A DNA stretch of 64,000 bases from Cryptomeria japonica (Eukaryota > Streptophyta > Pinopsida > Cupressales > Cupressaceae): the NCBI RefSeq assembly GCF_030272615.1, contig NW_026729287.1, positions 1 through 64,000 on the forward strand, given 5' to 3'. Positions 37,517-52,710 of this stretch are shown piece by piece. Position 1 is the stretch's first letter, and every line of letters begins with the position of its first letter. A program made the position numbers and the translations under genes. The notes beneath the pieces were generated by a model. The model was given only the letters and a program-made list of their open reading frames with translations. It had not been told where the DNA came from and did no database searches.

Positions 37517-40343
37517 ATGAGATCAATGGCTCGACCAGGTCAAAATCTTCATGTGAAAAATTTGGTCTTGGTGGCCTTATATTTGGTCATCATGGCAGTT
37601 GAAGCCCAGTTAATCACATCCAGTAACAGATATCTTAGGGCTTCTACAATATCTCTGGCCTCTACTCAGGGTAGTAATGGAAGAAGTTTTGGCGTACAAA
37701 ATTATGGTGCAGTGGGTGATGGAGAGCACGACGATACTGAGGTCCTCTTATCATTTATCCTCTTGTTCCTAACATTAAGATCTTATTTACTGCCACTTTA
37801 ACAGTTTCTATCTTGAGTAACAGAAAGTTTACATCTTATTATTAAGGACTCCAAAATCTTATGTCTTATTAAAATTCTAATGGTTTTCAGGCGTTTACTC
37901 GTGCATGGAATGATGCTTGTAAAGCGTCGTCTGCAACTTTGAATGTGCCAGGTGGCAAGACTTTTCTGGTCAACAATCTAAAATTCCAGGGACCGTGTCA
38001 GCCTGGTTTCACATTTCAGGTGTAAAATTTGAACATAACCCTAAAGGATTCAAAACCAATGGATTTAATACATCTCATTTTGTCGAAAAATTGTATAGTT
38101 CTATGCTATTTGTATTTGTAGTAAGAATAGTAATCCTTCTTCAAAGTTTACCAAACTCTAGATTAATTCTATGTTTGATCCTCATTCTGTAATTTTGTGC
38201 AGTGATTCGAGAATATCGTAGTAACTCCTGACAATTTTTTAATTTTTATTTTACTAGGTCGATGGAACTATTGTTGCCCCAGAAAATCCGAGCAGCTGGA
38301 AGAGCACATATGTGTGGTTGTTGTTCGAGCATCTTCAACAATTTACATTGACAGGGAAGGGCACTATTGACGGAAAAGGAAGTAATTGGTGGGGTAAACA
38401 TAAAAGTAGACCAACGGTTAGTAACCATTTACACTGCTGAACTTCTCTTGTGTGTTTCTAGTTTCTGATACAGAATATATGTAAAATACTACCTAAACTA
38501 GAACCTTAATATATGTAAAATTTTACCTAAACCAGCCCAGTAAGGTTCTAGTTTGAATTTTCAAACAGAATTTGCAGATGAATGAGGAAAAATAAATAAA
38601 GCCTGTAAAAACGGAGTTATTTTTTTAATTAACTTACAATAAAGCAAGCAACAGCTGTTTTTCAATACACAGGAATAAAACAGAAAGCAGCGAGTATCTT
38701 CCATAAAGCATGAATAAAAATAGGTCCGTAAAGCATGGGAAAAAACTACTTACATGCGCTAAAATTATAGATGCATATCATATGACTTTCTTTTTTCCAC
38801 AGGCCATTCAATTCAATGATGTGAAAGGGAGTGCACTGAGTGGACTGAAGGTGACAAACAGTCCTCAATTTCATGTCACATTGACAAATTGTGACAGTGT
38901 CCAGATCGTGGGTATTACCATTCAGGCACCAGAAAGCAGCCCAAACACTGATGGAATTGATACGTTCCAATCCACAAACATAGTCATAAAAGATTCCACT
39001 ATTGGAACAGGTAAAGGAATGAGGAAGTGGCAAATATTTTCATTTTCAGATTTTGTTTCAAATAAACTGTTTGAATTTCCAAGGGTGAATTGTCTTAGTG
39101 ATAAATATTTTGGATCATAAATAGTTTGGATTATATTTCATGATTCATCAGTAACATTCTTTGATTACCAAAGTACACTCTATGATACATCAATGATTTT
39201 ATTTGATTACAAGTTAAAAAACTGATAAAAGAAAATGGATGCGACTATTATAATTAAAAAAATTCATATCATAGATTAATTATGATCTCAGATTTTTTCT
39301 TTTATTCTTAAATATAATATTAAATAGCAGAGATTATATGTGAATAGAGAAATATGAGTACATGGAAGTTTGATGACTGCAGGAGATGACTGTGTGGGGA
39401 TAGGTGATGGGTCTTCAAATATTAACATCAATGATATCACATGCGGTCCAGGCCATGGAATAAGGTGATTAACGCTCTAAATAAACACAAATCCCTTAAC
39501 AGCTAATAATAATTTATGTCTGTCTAAATATGTTAGGCATGAGAAATTCTTTATATTATTTGTATAATTTTGCAGCATTGGAAGTCTTGGAAGAGGAAAC
39601 ACGAAAGCAGATGTCCATTCGATTCACGTGAACGGCGCCAAGTTGACATCAACAACGAATGGATTAAGAATCAAGACATGGCCGGTATAATAATTATTTC
39701 AATAATCTCAAATTAAATCATTGCTGTTTTAAAAATAACATAAAAAAAAAAAACTTCTGTATGCTGAGGATAGATGAAATATAGAATTGCAATAAAGGAG
39801 AACTACAAGAATCATTGTTTATTTTTATTTTCATGGGATTTTCAATAGGTTACACTATTTGAAATGTTCATTGACAAACTGTCTATGATATAACAGGGGG
39901 GTTCTGGCGTGGCAAGTGATATAACATATGACAATGTCCAGATGGAAGACGTAAGCAACCCAATAATAATTAACCAATTCTACTGCGACACAGGGGACAC
40001 TGGGTCTGGTTGCAAGTCTCAGGTAGACATCTGATCTAAATCCTTAATTAAACTCAGTTTTTGCTTTCAATACAACTGAGATCTGATTCGGAGTTCACCT
40101 TTTCATTTGATGTAGGGTTCTGCTGTGAAAATCAGTAATGTAGAATACAGTAATATCAGGGGCACATCAGCAACAGAAGACGGAATCACATTGTCGTGCA
40201 GCCAAAGCGGATCTTGCACGGGCATAAAAATGGAGAAAATAGATTTGGTAACTGGCTCAGGGGCGCAAGCCTCTTGTAATGCCCAAAACGTACAGGGTGG
40301 AAATTCGATTCCTTCACGTTGTCTGGGCAACAATGGCCAATGA
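37517..40343 (+). CDS. Polygalacturonase (GH28), PG gene A, unit 3
   Basis: Exons 37517-37741, 37891-38019, 38258-38416, 38803-39010, 39383-39464, 39576-39684, 39897-40022 and 40116-40343 encode 421 aa, apparently identical to the unit 1 protein. The signal peptide, NTD, GDDC, GHG and RIK motifs and all splice sites are kept. No disabling change was seen. Whether each copy is transcribed cannot be told from the sequence; the promoter-proximal region and the threefold repeat upstream are also kept. Confidence 0.92.
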
Positions 40344-41183
40344 TATAACAGAGCTGTGAAGCTGTCTCTAATGCAGTAACCTCTTTCTTAATTCCCTGAA
40401 AAGTAATGTAGTCTTCAGAACAGTTAGCAATTAACAAGTTGGATCTCCGCTGATGGAAAAAGCCATTGGCTTTAATATTTTTCTTGTCATTTCTTTTCCA
40501 AAGATAATGGGAACGGGAATGTACCTAAATTTTTTTAGTTAAACTTAAATGTTCGAGTACACTCATTTGCATGGCAAATCTTAATTTAAAAATAATTAAA
40601 TTTATTTCGCAATTTTTTCACATTATTAAAAAGTTCTCCTGAGAGAATTATTGATTGATATATAAAAACAAGACAACTTTTTTTTGGGAAGCATCCATTT
40701 GTTCTCAAAATTAAAAGAATTGGATTTAACAAATTCATGGTATGGGAAAGAAACTGTTTACTTGGGAAAAAATTTCTTGATTTGACTCATCAATCAAACT
40801 CTGTCGATTAGAAACATTCTTTGAAGGGTAGAAAGAAAGCTAAATTGCCGCAAACAGTAAGAAATAACAAAACATAAAAAAACAAGTGACGGTTTATATT
40901 AATGCCCTTTGCCAAAGCAAAGTTGTCAGTGCTCTCTTTTTCATTATACATTCATAAGAACAGAGTATTCCTGTCTTGTTCAAAAAATTTCATTGCATTC
41001 CCTTTCAAAACAAAGTTTTATCCAAGGCTATAGGAGAAGCTTCTAGAAAACGCACCAAAAAATGGACAATTCTAGGTTCATCGAAGAGTGTAAAAGAAGA
41101 AATAAATGTCTTGGTTGGAGTAGATGAACAAAATGCAGCAAGGGAAATTAAATGTGCATAGGTGGAAGTCCACATATGCCAAC

Positions 41184-43863
41184 AATCCCCCTTAATCTTC
41201 ACTGTCGTATATATTCGCAATACCAATTTCTTCCCAACGATGCTCAAAAACATTCTTTGCAAGCGGCTTTGTGAAAATATCTTCTAGTTGTTCTTCTGAC
41301 CTACAAAACCAAATATATATGTCAACATTGTTCATCAATTCCAGAATATAATGATATCTTGTATCAATATGCTTGCTTCGTTTATGATAGAGCTGATTTT
41401 TTGATAAAGAAATTGCTTAATTATTATGACAATAATTTTTTGTAGGTTCTTCTTGTGGATACCTCAAATCTGAAAGTACTCTTCTCATCCATACTGCTCG
41501 ACAAGCTTCTGATGTGGCTGCAACATATTCCGCTTCAGTTGACGAGAGTGTCACAATTGGTTGTTTCTTTGATGCTCAAGAGATAGCACCCGATCCTAGA
41601 TGAAAGATATATCTTGAATTGCTTTTTCTATCATCCATGCTACCTCCCTAGTCACTATCCATATATCCAATCAATTTGTAATCATTGGAAGATGTATACA
41701 AAATTCCAAAGCTCTTTATTCCAGCTATATACCTTAAAACTCTTTTTCCAACTTTCCAACATGATTCCATTGGTTTGTCCATAAGAATCGAGAAATGAGA
41801 CTAACCCCATACATGATATCTAGTCTTATGACGGTTAAATTCATGATGCTGCCAACTATTCTATTGAATAAGGTTGAATCAATACACAAACTTTTCTCAT
41901 CGATGCTAAGTTTTAAACCCAATGCAACTGGTTTAGGGGTTGGTTTCACATTTGTCATCTTAAATCTCTTCAGTAAATCATTAGTATATCTCTATTTATA
42001 TTGACATATAAAAATGCCTTGATCATTTTTACTTACCTCTATCCCAAGAAACTATCTCATGAGCCTCATCAAATTCTCTTTCCATGGCTGCCTTGAATGA
42101 GTTAATTGACATGTTACTTGTGAGTATCAAATCATCTACATGCAAACAACTATCAATATATCTCTTTCATCATTCACTTTGACATACAAAGTTGGTTCAT
42201 TGCCACACTTGCTAAACCCATTGTTCACAAAATAAGAATCCATCATACTGTACCAGCTCTAGGAGCTTGCTTCAAGCCATACAGTGTCTTTTTAAGTTTG
42301 TCCACTTTATGTTATCTCCCAAAACTTCATAATCGGGTGGTTGATTTATATACACTTCTTCTTTCAAAAATGCCATTCAAGAATGTTGATTTAATGTCCA
42401 TTTTGTAAACCTTCCAATTATTTTGAGCTGATATAGATAAGACCATTCTAATGGCATCTGATCTTGCCACAGGTGCAAAAGTTTCAATGTAGTCTATGCT
42501 TGGCTGTTGTGTGAAGCCTTTAGCTAATAGCCTTGCCTTTTTTTTTTGTACTTTCCCATTAGCATTATACTTTGTGTTGTAAACCCATTTAACTTCAATC
42601 ACTTCCTTTCCTTTAGGAAGCTCTACTAGATCCCAACTTTGATTCTTTTCTATTGACCAAATTTCTTTATTCGTGGTTGTAATATATTTGTCATCTTTAA
42701 TGGCATCTTCGAAATAAATTGGATCATCTTGTGTTAAGAATGCAAAATTAGAGCGTAAATCATCATTTTTGGCCTCTTGTATTTCATCATATATCATTTC
42801 TTCTTTGAAGTGTTTATGGACCTTTATCTTAGTGATGCAAATGTTGGATTAGAAGACTCACTACTATTATTACTTGCTGGAGTAGTAGGAATTGGAATGG
42901 TATGTGCCCTTGTAGGTGTTGTAGGAACATTTGTTTGTGTAGATGGATTCACAACTTGAGTTTCATTCTCTTGTGGAGCAGTAGCTGCAATTATAGTTGG
43001 TTTATCTATGCTTCCATCCCATGATTCTTCTTAAACTGTAGCAACAAATTCAACATCATGGCTTATTATCAGCTTCTCTTTTATAGGATTGTATATCTTA
43101 TATGCCTTGGATTGTTCAATGTATCCCACAAATATGCACTTCTCTCCTCTATCATATAGTTTCTTTCTAAACTCTTGAGGTATCAATAAGTATGCCACAC
43201 ACTTAAAAACTCTCATATGCTCTACATTATGGTTCCTTTTGCTCCAAGCTTCTTATGGTGTTTTATTTACCACTACTTTTGTTGGACATCTATTTAATAT
43301 GTATACCAAACATGCAACTGATTCATCCCAATACTCATTTGGTAGATGTTTTTCTTTTACCATATTTCGTGTCATTTCCATAATTGTTATATTCTTTCTC
43401 TTCGCTATTCCATTTTTTTGAGTGTACCTTGTTGTAAATTATTTTCTTATGCCAATTTCTTTGCAAAAATTCTAAAAATCACTTGAGATGTATTCACCAC
43501 CTTAATTACTTCTCAATGTTTTGATATAGTAACCGCTTTATTTTTCATATTTTGCATTGAACTCTTTAAAATTAGGAAATACATTTTATTTATATTTCAA
43601 AAAATAAACCCATACTTTCCTACTAAAATGGTCAATAAATGTCAAGAAATAAATTCTTCCACTTATGGATGGTGTTTGCATTGGTCACAAAGATCTAAAT
43701 GCACTATCTCAAGTGGATGTTTTTCTCTATAAGACCCCTTAACTAGAAATTTGTTTCTATGTTTATTTTCCAATATGAAACTCTCACATGTTGTATTAAG
43801 TGGCTCTATTGGTGGCAATCCATATACCATTCCTTTCTTATATAACAATTGTAATCCTTTGAA
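41184..43863 (-). mobile_element. Truncated, decayed Ty1/copia pol, unit 3
   Basis: Same remnant, 13 bp shorter because the segment between RT and integrase is absent. The deletion joins a longer open frame (42797-42327, 156 codons) covering the start of the RT domain. The conserved RVFGC reads RVFKC because of a CC-to-TT change at 43203-43204, shared with unit 4. The RNase H Trp codon is TAG, as in units 1 and 2. Not functional. Confidence 0.88.
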
Positions 43864-45228
43864 TAAGAGGAATATGATAGCTCTAAGATATCTATGATAG
43901 ACACAAGAGGCCTATTAAAAACTTAATATACTTATGAAAGTCTTAAGAGATCCATGACAATCCCATGAGACCTATCATCATCAAAAGAGAATTATAGAAA
44001 TCCATAACATTAGGGATTTATATAATCTCATTACATGACAAATAATGATGGTACACATGTCAAAAATTGATTGGTCATAATTTTGTGATACAAACAGTCA
44101 TATATACTTCATTTTTTTTAAAACTATTTGTGCCCTAACAACACAACCTAGCTATGTTTTAGGTTTGACTACCATGGGAAACTAGGAATATTTAATTTTA
44201 TAATCATTTACTCACTTTCATCATGGGTTATCATTAGTTTCATATGAATTTTATAAACATTATATCGTATAAAAGTTTGAGTATAAGTGATTTCAATGAA
44301 TTTTAAAAACTAGTCTTGCATGCCTCATCAATGATTCATTTCTAGCAAACTTTAACTTCAATGAAGGCTTATTTTTTGAAAATTATTGGAGAGAAATTAT
44401 TGGCATTACCATTTGTTTTAGATAGGAAAGGAGATGAGATAAAATAAGTGCCCATTATATGATAGAAGGATTGATATCGAATGAAGATAGGAAAAGGTGT
44501 AAAAGAAAGATATAGAGAATAGTTAGTGATAAAAAAAATTGATTCTTGGGAACAAAAATAATATATAAAGGAGTACAAAGGAGATATGAGAGAAGAACTT
44601 TACAAAGAATGTGTTGGAAACCAATAATTCCAATAGGGTTGAGTGCCATACAATGCCATTCTACAATTCCTGAATTATTTTATAGTTTAGCTTGTTTCCA
44701 TAAAACTCTCTAGCATGCTTTAGTGTATATAATGTAATAAAATATATTTTTTAGTATTGTTTTCTATTTTTGGCATGGTGTAAACTCATTTGATTTATTT
44801 ATGTCATGAAAAATAATGTATTGAATGACATTTTGATGCGCCTCTATTCTTCTTGTCTAATCGGTGTATGCAAAGAAAATTAATATTTCCTTTTTGTAAA
44901 ATATGTGTATTAAAAAATTTGTCTTTTTTTATTTTCTAAGTATAAATCTACCAATATTATCTAGGATTGTATTTAAAAGTCCTCATTTGGCAGCAAATTA
45001 AGTGATTTTATTAAAATTTCATTATGCAAAAAACTAATTACGTATTAAGAGCCAGTTGATTGGAATAACATATAGCCAATGATAAAATGATTAAGGAGGC
45101 AAAGAATACTAATCTACAAGATTTATTGCACATTCTAATAGCTCCTGATAAGAGCTTATTTCCATCAATTTTAGATACATATATAGCTAAGACTGCTTGA
45201 AAGAATATAAAATAAATATCTAAGAATG

Positions 45229-45689
45229 ATTGAAAGATTATAAAAGAATTTTATGAACGCAGTGACCAGATCATGGTTGTCAAGATACAAACCTTGAAAA
45301 TGGAATTTCAAAAAATAAAAAATGTAGGAAGCTGAAATGTGAGTGATTAATATGTAAGGTTAAACGATTTCATTAATAAAATGGCTACTCTAGGAAAAAT
45401 TATGAACAAATAAGTTATGATAAAAAATGTGTTAACAAGGTGGAACAATTGTATCATCATCATTGAAGAGAGGAAAGATTTGTTTATCATTTAGTATGAT
45501 AACCTTGTGAGATATCTTAGTTCACATTATGAAGGATTGAGAGATTCATCTTTAGAAGTTAATGATAAATTTTTTTCCTCTAAGTTACATATTTCAAAGA
45601 TGGAAGATGTCAACACTAGCTCCAAAATAATCAAGATCAAGGGAAAGGAAAAATTAGAATTGTTCAATAGGAAACACAAGATGAAGTAA
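45229..45689 (+). mobile_element. Copia gag-like (UBN2-type) remnant, unit 3
   Basis: Copy of the same remnant, with a G-to-T change near 45480 shared with unit 4. The 60-codon open piece is at 45507-45689. Confidence 0.5.
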
Positions 45690-47868
45690 TCCAAGAGGAA
45701 GAGTTAGAGACAAATTTGATAAGACAAATATCCAATGTTTTTAATTAATGTAATTGGGAAAGGGCCCCGACTTGCTATACATTAGATGACATTCAAAAAA
45801 CCTAAAGAGAAAATAGAAAGTTTATACATAAGTAACACTTTCAACAAGGCCAGACTGTTGAAATATAAATACATATAGAGATCTAAAATGGGATTGGGAA
45901 GCAAGATTAGAGGAACAATGTGATATCTATGAGAAGTTATAGAATGAATCTTTTTTATTTTTGTGAACAACTCTTCATACAGAATCCCTAACAATCGAAG
46001 AGAAAGGAATAGTGTTTTCTAAATCAAGTGATGCATCAACAGAGTCTAGGAGAGGAGCCACTAAACCTAGGAGAGGGATATGGTAGTCCAGGGAAAGAGA
46101 ATTTAGGAGCTAGTGAATGAATAAGTCGATTACTTGAGAGAGCCCCTGATTGATCCAACAAGGAATCAGTAGTGTTGGTATTTCCAACTGATTATCTAGA
46201 TTTTCCTATAAGATAGCCAATCTTAATCCATCAATTTTAGACAAGTGACGAGCAAAATGGGTTTAACCAGAAGGTTGAAATGATCTACACTTTAGGATCT
46301 GCAAGATGTATGGGGGTGACCCTTTGCAATATTAATGAATTTGTAATAAAGTGGACTAATATTGCTAAAATGCAGATTGCTCTCAACGAGCATCAACTAG
46401 ATTATCCTAAATTTAATGTTGAATTGGCGAGATCCATGGTTATTTATCACTATTGGGTATAATTGAGAGAAAGATCTAACCTACACCTACTCCTACAAAT
46501 AGAAAAGAAAAGAGATCAATAATATTTGAGATGGTGCCTAAAATTCACTTAAATTATCAAAGATCAATGTCTAATCCAAGAAAGAGAGTCATAATTGTGA
46601 GAATGTTGAATATCTTCACAAACCTTTAACTACTTAGCTACCTACACCTCACACATTAATGATTGAAATCAATTAAATTCAATAAATCACTCTAAATTCT
46701 TCTTAATGATCGCTATTAAACCTCTCAATTAACTGAAATGCATCCACAACATTTAATCCCTTCCTTAGAGAGAACATATAAACATAATTCACTTCTACAA
46801 GATAAATTGTAAAGATAAATGTTCCAATCCTTAACAGAAACAATTCATATAAAATGAGATGCCACAATTTGAAGTAAATATTATTTATTTATTCAAAAGA
46901 GATGATACATTCATGAAAAAGCCTAGTTCATGAGACAAAATGACCTTCTATTGCTCCAACTCAGACTTGCTAATTTACCCACCCAGTTACAAAATTCAAA
47001 ATTTCAGAACCCCTTGCAAATGCTCTTGAATTCCCTTATGGAAAAAATGAGAGAAAAACAAGATTCCGACCAATTGTACAAGTCTCAAAATTCAATTTTC
47101 CTATACAAGAGTATCCTATAGTACCTATACAACTTCATATAGGACAAAATTGATTTGTGCTCTTAAAAAGAGAAATTTTGAATATAACAATTTCTTTCAA
47201 ATTCCCCGCTTCCTTTGGCTTATTTTCCCCATGTGATGCTTAATGGATTATTTGATAGGACAAAATTTGTTAATGTTGTTTTGATGGTGAAGAGGATTCC
47301 GATTCTAAGAGAATAAGAAAATTAGAAAGATGACACAAATCAACATCTTTCCACTAAGTAGGAGAGGAATGGAGTCAAGACCTATGACGACAGGTAGTGG
47401 CTAGCTACTCCATATAAAAAATATGATGATATTTGAATGAAATCGTTTAATACACCAAGTAGTGTTTCCATTGGAGATCATCAACTCTAAGAAAAAATTC
47501 AATAGAAAGGTGTTTGTAGAGGTCTACATCCAACAAGGTCCTTGTGAAGGAGATATGGGAGAAGTGTTGGAAATATATGTGACGATTGATTTTATAGATA
47601 TGTAATAAGATGTATGAGGTCCTCTCTAAGTCTTGAATTGGATCACGATCACCATAATTATATTTGGTGGCCACCTTGATAGGAGTTATGCTTGTCCCTT
47701 GTTTAGGTTGACCTAGTTGATGTTTGCAGAGATGAAGATGGTATATATAGAAGATCAAATTAGTGTGACTGTGTGTCGTTGGTGGTAGTTATGCGAGGAA
47801 GATGATATATAGATTATTTCATGTTATTATCATTATAGAAGTTTGTGATGCAAAGATAGTGAATGTGG

Positions 47869-48344
47869 AAGTGATTGTTGTTAGATTTTTTTTCTTGTAA
47901 CAAAGATTCATGGAGAACTCCATAGTTGGGCACTGACTTCGTTTAACTAACTCAAATTTTATGGATGTTCATGTATCTTTCCATTGAGTAGTGAGATTTA
48001 TCCTAGAATTCATTTGTATCTTACCTTGGATAAATCCTACAAGTCCTTTGTATCTTGCCCTTAGATAGTAGACCTTAGCTTGCAAATCTTATAGGTGGTA
48101 GTGTGCTTCAATGGTAGTGTTTAAAATAAATTGTAATGATATCATATATATTGGTAGTTAACCCTCACCATAGTTTTTCCTTGTTTACGGGTTTCCACAT
48201 AAATCTAGTGTTCCCTTATGAATTGTGTTTTATGGTTTCATGTTGCATTACTACTTATTATGTTTTTGAAGATTAACAGATTAAACTTATAGTATTTTCA
48301 GGTCCAAACCTATTCACCCCCTTCCTCTCTAAATCTAGAAGTGT
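47869..48344 (+). mobile_element. Copia LTR-like remnant, unit 3
   Basis: Copy of the LTR-like stretch in units 1 and 2. The window ends before the equivalent place in unit 4. Confidence 0.45.
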
Positions 48345-49508
48345 GTTCAATAGGAAGAGACTAGTATTAGGGTCAACTTTGATAAATCTACCCAATTTTT
48401 TGCCTTTGTATTCACAGGTGGCAGTGCACCAAAAGTGCAATGAGAGGTGAGAGAGATGAACCTAAGTGAGGGAAACCTCAATAGGATTAATTAGGGGAAT
48501 TAAATGATGGTGTCCAAGGGTACAGAGATAAAGAATGAGAATCCCATTTGTAGAGGACAGTAGAAGGGAAAACATCCCTATCATTAGTATTATCAAATTA
48601 AATAACAAAGAACCAACAATCATGAGAATAAATATCCATCTTACTTAGCACCATAGGGTTTGAATATACAAATATCTAGGCATGGAATAATATGAGAGAC
48701 AATGACAATTGATTGAATCTTTTGATTAGAACATTTTTTTTGTAATAATAAATGCAGTCTAAAATCTTATCACCCAAAAATACCTCTAGAATAGAGGAGA
48801 AGCATCTGAGGCACTTTTCCAGAGGAACTAAAGGACTCAAGAGGGCTTTTTGAGTTGGTCTGTAAACATACTCTTGAGTGTGTAATTTACTTAGATGCAA
48901 TCTTTCAAAGGAATGGTGTTTTGTTAAGAGGGTGATTCAGAGTTGGAAATATCCACAGTGATAGTACAAATAGGGGAGCCTTTACCGAAAGGGATTTAAA
49001 GATGAGAATTGTTGAAGGCTGTAATGGGAAGGTGTATTAGGTTTGAAATTGGACGACTAGAGGCCATTGGTGGCAGAAGGAAATTCAATAGATAAAATAG
49101 TTATAGAGATAAAAAAATATTCAATGTTACCATTGTGATAGGTATGACCATTTTGAAAGAGATTACAGATTGGAATCTTGTAAATTTTTAATTATTTTAT
49201 CTAATCATTACACGTTCACATAAAATCATATCAAACATAAAAAATGTAACTAATCAAACAAAGTATCTAACTCACCTTTAAGACTAAAGTTGGATCTTAT
49301 TTTGACTATTTCCACTAATGAAATTATATTTATCTTAGTTGCCAACATATATTACCATTATTGTGCCCACTTAGTCAGCCATCAATTAGTTAATTAAAAC
49401 TTATTCAGTTATCAATTAGTTAAAACTATATTTTGGCTACAACATATATAATTCGATCTCCCACAAATATGAACTAATTGAGAAGCAGATTAAATTATGT
49501 GTCAACAA

Positions 49509-50164
49509 AACAAGTACTCAATATCCCCTTCACTGCAAGTCACAACTTAATATTAATCAGAACAATTTCTAATATAGTATAAACTGGCTATAATTCTAAT
49601 GAGATGTATGGCTCAACTAGGTCAAAATATTTATGTGAAGAATTTGGACTTGTTGGCCTTACATTTATCATCATGGCTATTGAAGCCAAGTCATTCACAG
49701 AAAGTAATAGATATCTTAGGGTTCCTACAATATCTTTGGATGCTACTCAGGCTAGTAATGGAATAATCTTTAACGTACAAAATTACGGTGCAGTGGGTAG
49801 TGGAGCACACGACAATACTGAGGTCCCCTTATCATTTATTCTTTTGTTACTAATATTAGATATTATTTACTACCACTTTTACCATTTCTATCTTGAGTAA
49901 CAGAAAGTTTACATCTTATTAACAAGGACTCCAAAATACTGTATCTTATTTATATTCTAATTCTTTTTAGGCATTTACTAATGCATGGAATGATGCTTGT
50001 AAAGTGTCGAAGACTTTTCTGGTTAACAATCTAAATTTCCACGAACAGTGTCAGCCTAGCTTCACATTTCAGGTGTAAAATTTGAACATAACGCTAAAGG
50101 ATTAAAAAACAATGGATCTAATGCATGAAGTCCACTTTATCAAAATGTTGTATATATGTACGCT
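49509..50164 (+). pseudogene. Truncated polygalacturonase pseudogene B, unit 3
   Basis: Copy of the exon 1-2 fragment (exon-like pieces 49604-49822 and 49971-50072) with the same lesions. Private changes turn a Ser codon to Pro near the LRV motif and alter one base in the intron 2 remnant. The corresponding copy of unit 4 lies beyond the window. Confidence 0.88.
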
Positions 50165-51598
50165 AAATTACTTACTATTTTTTTAAGTTAATAACTATTC
50201 ATTCATAGGTATACTTGGGTACTCCTATCCATACAAGATAGTTATTAGTCCAATTCAAGACAACATCTAAGCATACAGGTTAGGTATTTGTTCATTTGTG
50301 ATAGAATCCACATAATTGAGATATGACACATATCTTCTTTAAGCATGGGATAAGTATGGTCTCTTGCTAGACTATTATGACTCATTGGAACCATTTGAGT
50401 CCTAAGTTGCATCCTTAAAGACTACACTTCCCATTGGAAGTGGAACGAGGTCATCATCCTTAGATTAAATAATCGTATATACAAGCTTGAAACCCACCTC
50501 AAAATTCTATCTGTGGCCTCAGGGATTCAAGCGATCCTCCCTAATCCTCCTTAGTATGAATATCTTTTACTCTATTATTATGTTAATAATTGAACCCCCT
50601 CACTCAATGATTATCTTGAGTAATTATTCACTATAATGCTTACCCCTCAAAAATCACATCTTTGATTGCCTGCGTACTAGGGACATAGTCCATCCCTAAA
50701 TTGCTTATATACATTTCTTTTAAATGGGATCAAGAACTATGTAGTTCTACCTTCTAACTAAATTCGATGTAAATTATATAGTTGGTATTCAACCCTTTCT
50801 AAAGTCATTATCCTAGATGATTCCTTTGTGGTCACTACAAACGTTGGGAAGCTTATAAAGTAAAAAGGTTACATATTGGCCTCTTTTTTGTTTGCCTAAT
50901 TCCACTAGGTCCTAATCCTATGATCAAGTCACCCTTATCCTATGTGTCAAAATAAAAAAAATAGTTAAATCCAACTAAAATCATTAATTTGAATACTCAC
51001 ATTAGGTTTATTAAAATTTATCAAATTAGGTTTTCAATCTATTTAGAATTTCCTATCCCTTGGATCTTAACTTCACAATGTCCCTTATTACTCACTAGTG
51101 ATTTATAGGGATGATTTCATAGATGTCGTTTTTCCAATTTTATTAGGTGATCAATGTAGTAGCTCAATCACAATGACATTACTCATAAGCACTAGCCAGA
51201 GACATTGTTTATATTAAAAGTTGCTAGTTTTCTAAGTTTCCTACTCTTGAATTATGTTAACTAACCAATATAAAACAAAGTGCTACTTATTCATTCATCA
51301 TGAAAATCAGTGATTCATTGAAAGGAAAAGAAAGCTAATACATAACCTTTTAATGAGATAATTACATCAAAAAGCTTCAATTATTCTATGCATAACTTAC
51401 TATTCTAATTAGTGCATCATTCATTGGAAAGTGAAACTAAAGAAGTGACAAGTGCTTAACATATATACTTGAATGTATCATTTGTCAACAACACAACATT
51501 CAAGGTTCGCAATGAGTGGGAAGGAATGAGGTAGTGTTTCTTCTATTATTAGCGAGGATGGATAGGCAGATGCAGAAGAATTAGAAGATGAAGATAAG

Positions 51599-52054
51599 AA
51601 AGGTTGAATGACAACAATTGTGGTTTAGTTCTTGGTCCTCTTTTCTGGTTACTGGCTATATATTTTCCCTTGGCCATCAATCCTCTATTTTGGTTTGGGA
51701 TCTAGATTTTGTGAAACTCTGGTTCCTCTTCATTGGTGAGGAATTTTTGGTCATTTTTATGGTGCACCCAATGGAGGGGGGGCCTTTGATTTTAGATGGA
51801 GGATCTGAAGCAAGGAAGGAGTGGTCTATGATGTGGGTGGCCCTCCATGATCTTAGTGCTTTTCTTGTTGTTTTCTTCTTGGTCTTCCCCATGTTTCTTG
51901 GGTTGGAGATTCCCTTAGCAGTTGTTGTTGCTGAAGGGGGCCCTTTCACTGGGCTTTTTGTGGTGTGGCTTGGGGCCATTGCTTTGGAAGTGGGGGTTGC
52001 CCTCCTCCTTGACTAGGGTGAATTGTTTTCATGGAGGCTATGTTGTTTTGTCTC
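51599..52054. other. GC-richer island with open frames, unit 3
   Basis: Copy of the island with the same frames as unit 1 (plus strand 51618-52016, minus strand 51979-51677). Product unrecognised. Confidence 0.25.
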
Positions 52055-52633
52055 CTACCTATAACCAATTTAAAAAGAAAAAAACATAACTATAGTTAAG
52101 TTATTAGAACAATACAATATCTAAAGATCTAATCTAAATAATGCAAGAACATACCCTAACTAACTATAATATGCATCATTTAAGATATGATAAATCTTAA
52201 GGTTAGGATTTGCATTGTGATTCAATTAATGTTAACGATGTTTGTAATCTATTAATTATATTTTTTAAGTATGTGGTTTATTAAAATTTTAGATCTAATT
52301 AATTTAAAAAAATATATTTATATTTTTATTTAGTTATTTTTTAATTAAAAATATTTATTATATATTATAAAAAATATTAAATTATTATTTTTATTAATAT
52401 TTTGATTTTTGTATATTTTAAATTTGCATTTAGTTTATTCTATTTTTATTTCTATTTTTTATTGAAGTTTAATTTATTTTTTTAATTGTTTATTTCTTTT
52501 TACAAAATTACAAATAATAATTAAAGGTTATTAAAGTTAATTTAATTTAGAATTATTTATCTTATTAAAATTATAATTTATTTTAGAACAGTTATATTTG
52601 AATTTTTCTTTTAATTTATATAAATCAATTAAT

Positions 52634-52665
52634 TTATCTCTCCATCTCTCTCTATCTCTCTATTT

Positions 52666-52710
<45 letters not shown>

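Larger units (their letters stand above)
34899..52354. repeat. Tandem repeat unit 3 (17,456 bp)
   Basis: Third complete unit, offset +17467 from unit 2 before the copia pol and +17454 after it because the 13-bp segment is absent. It shares with unit 4 a CC-to-TT change at 43203-43204, an extra A in the A run near 44530, and a G-to-T change near 45480. It has the longest microsatellite, (TC)20. Private changes include a Ser-to-Pro codon change in pseudogene B. Confidence 0.95.
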
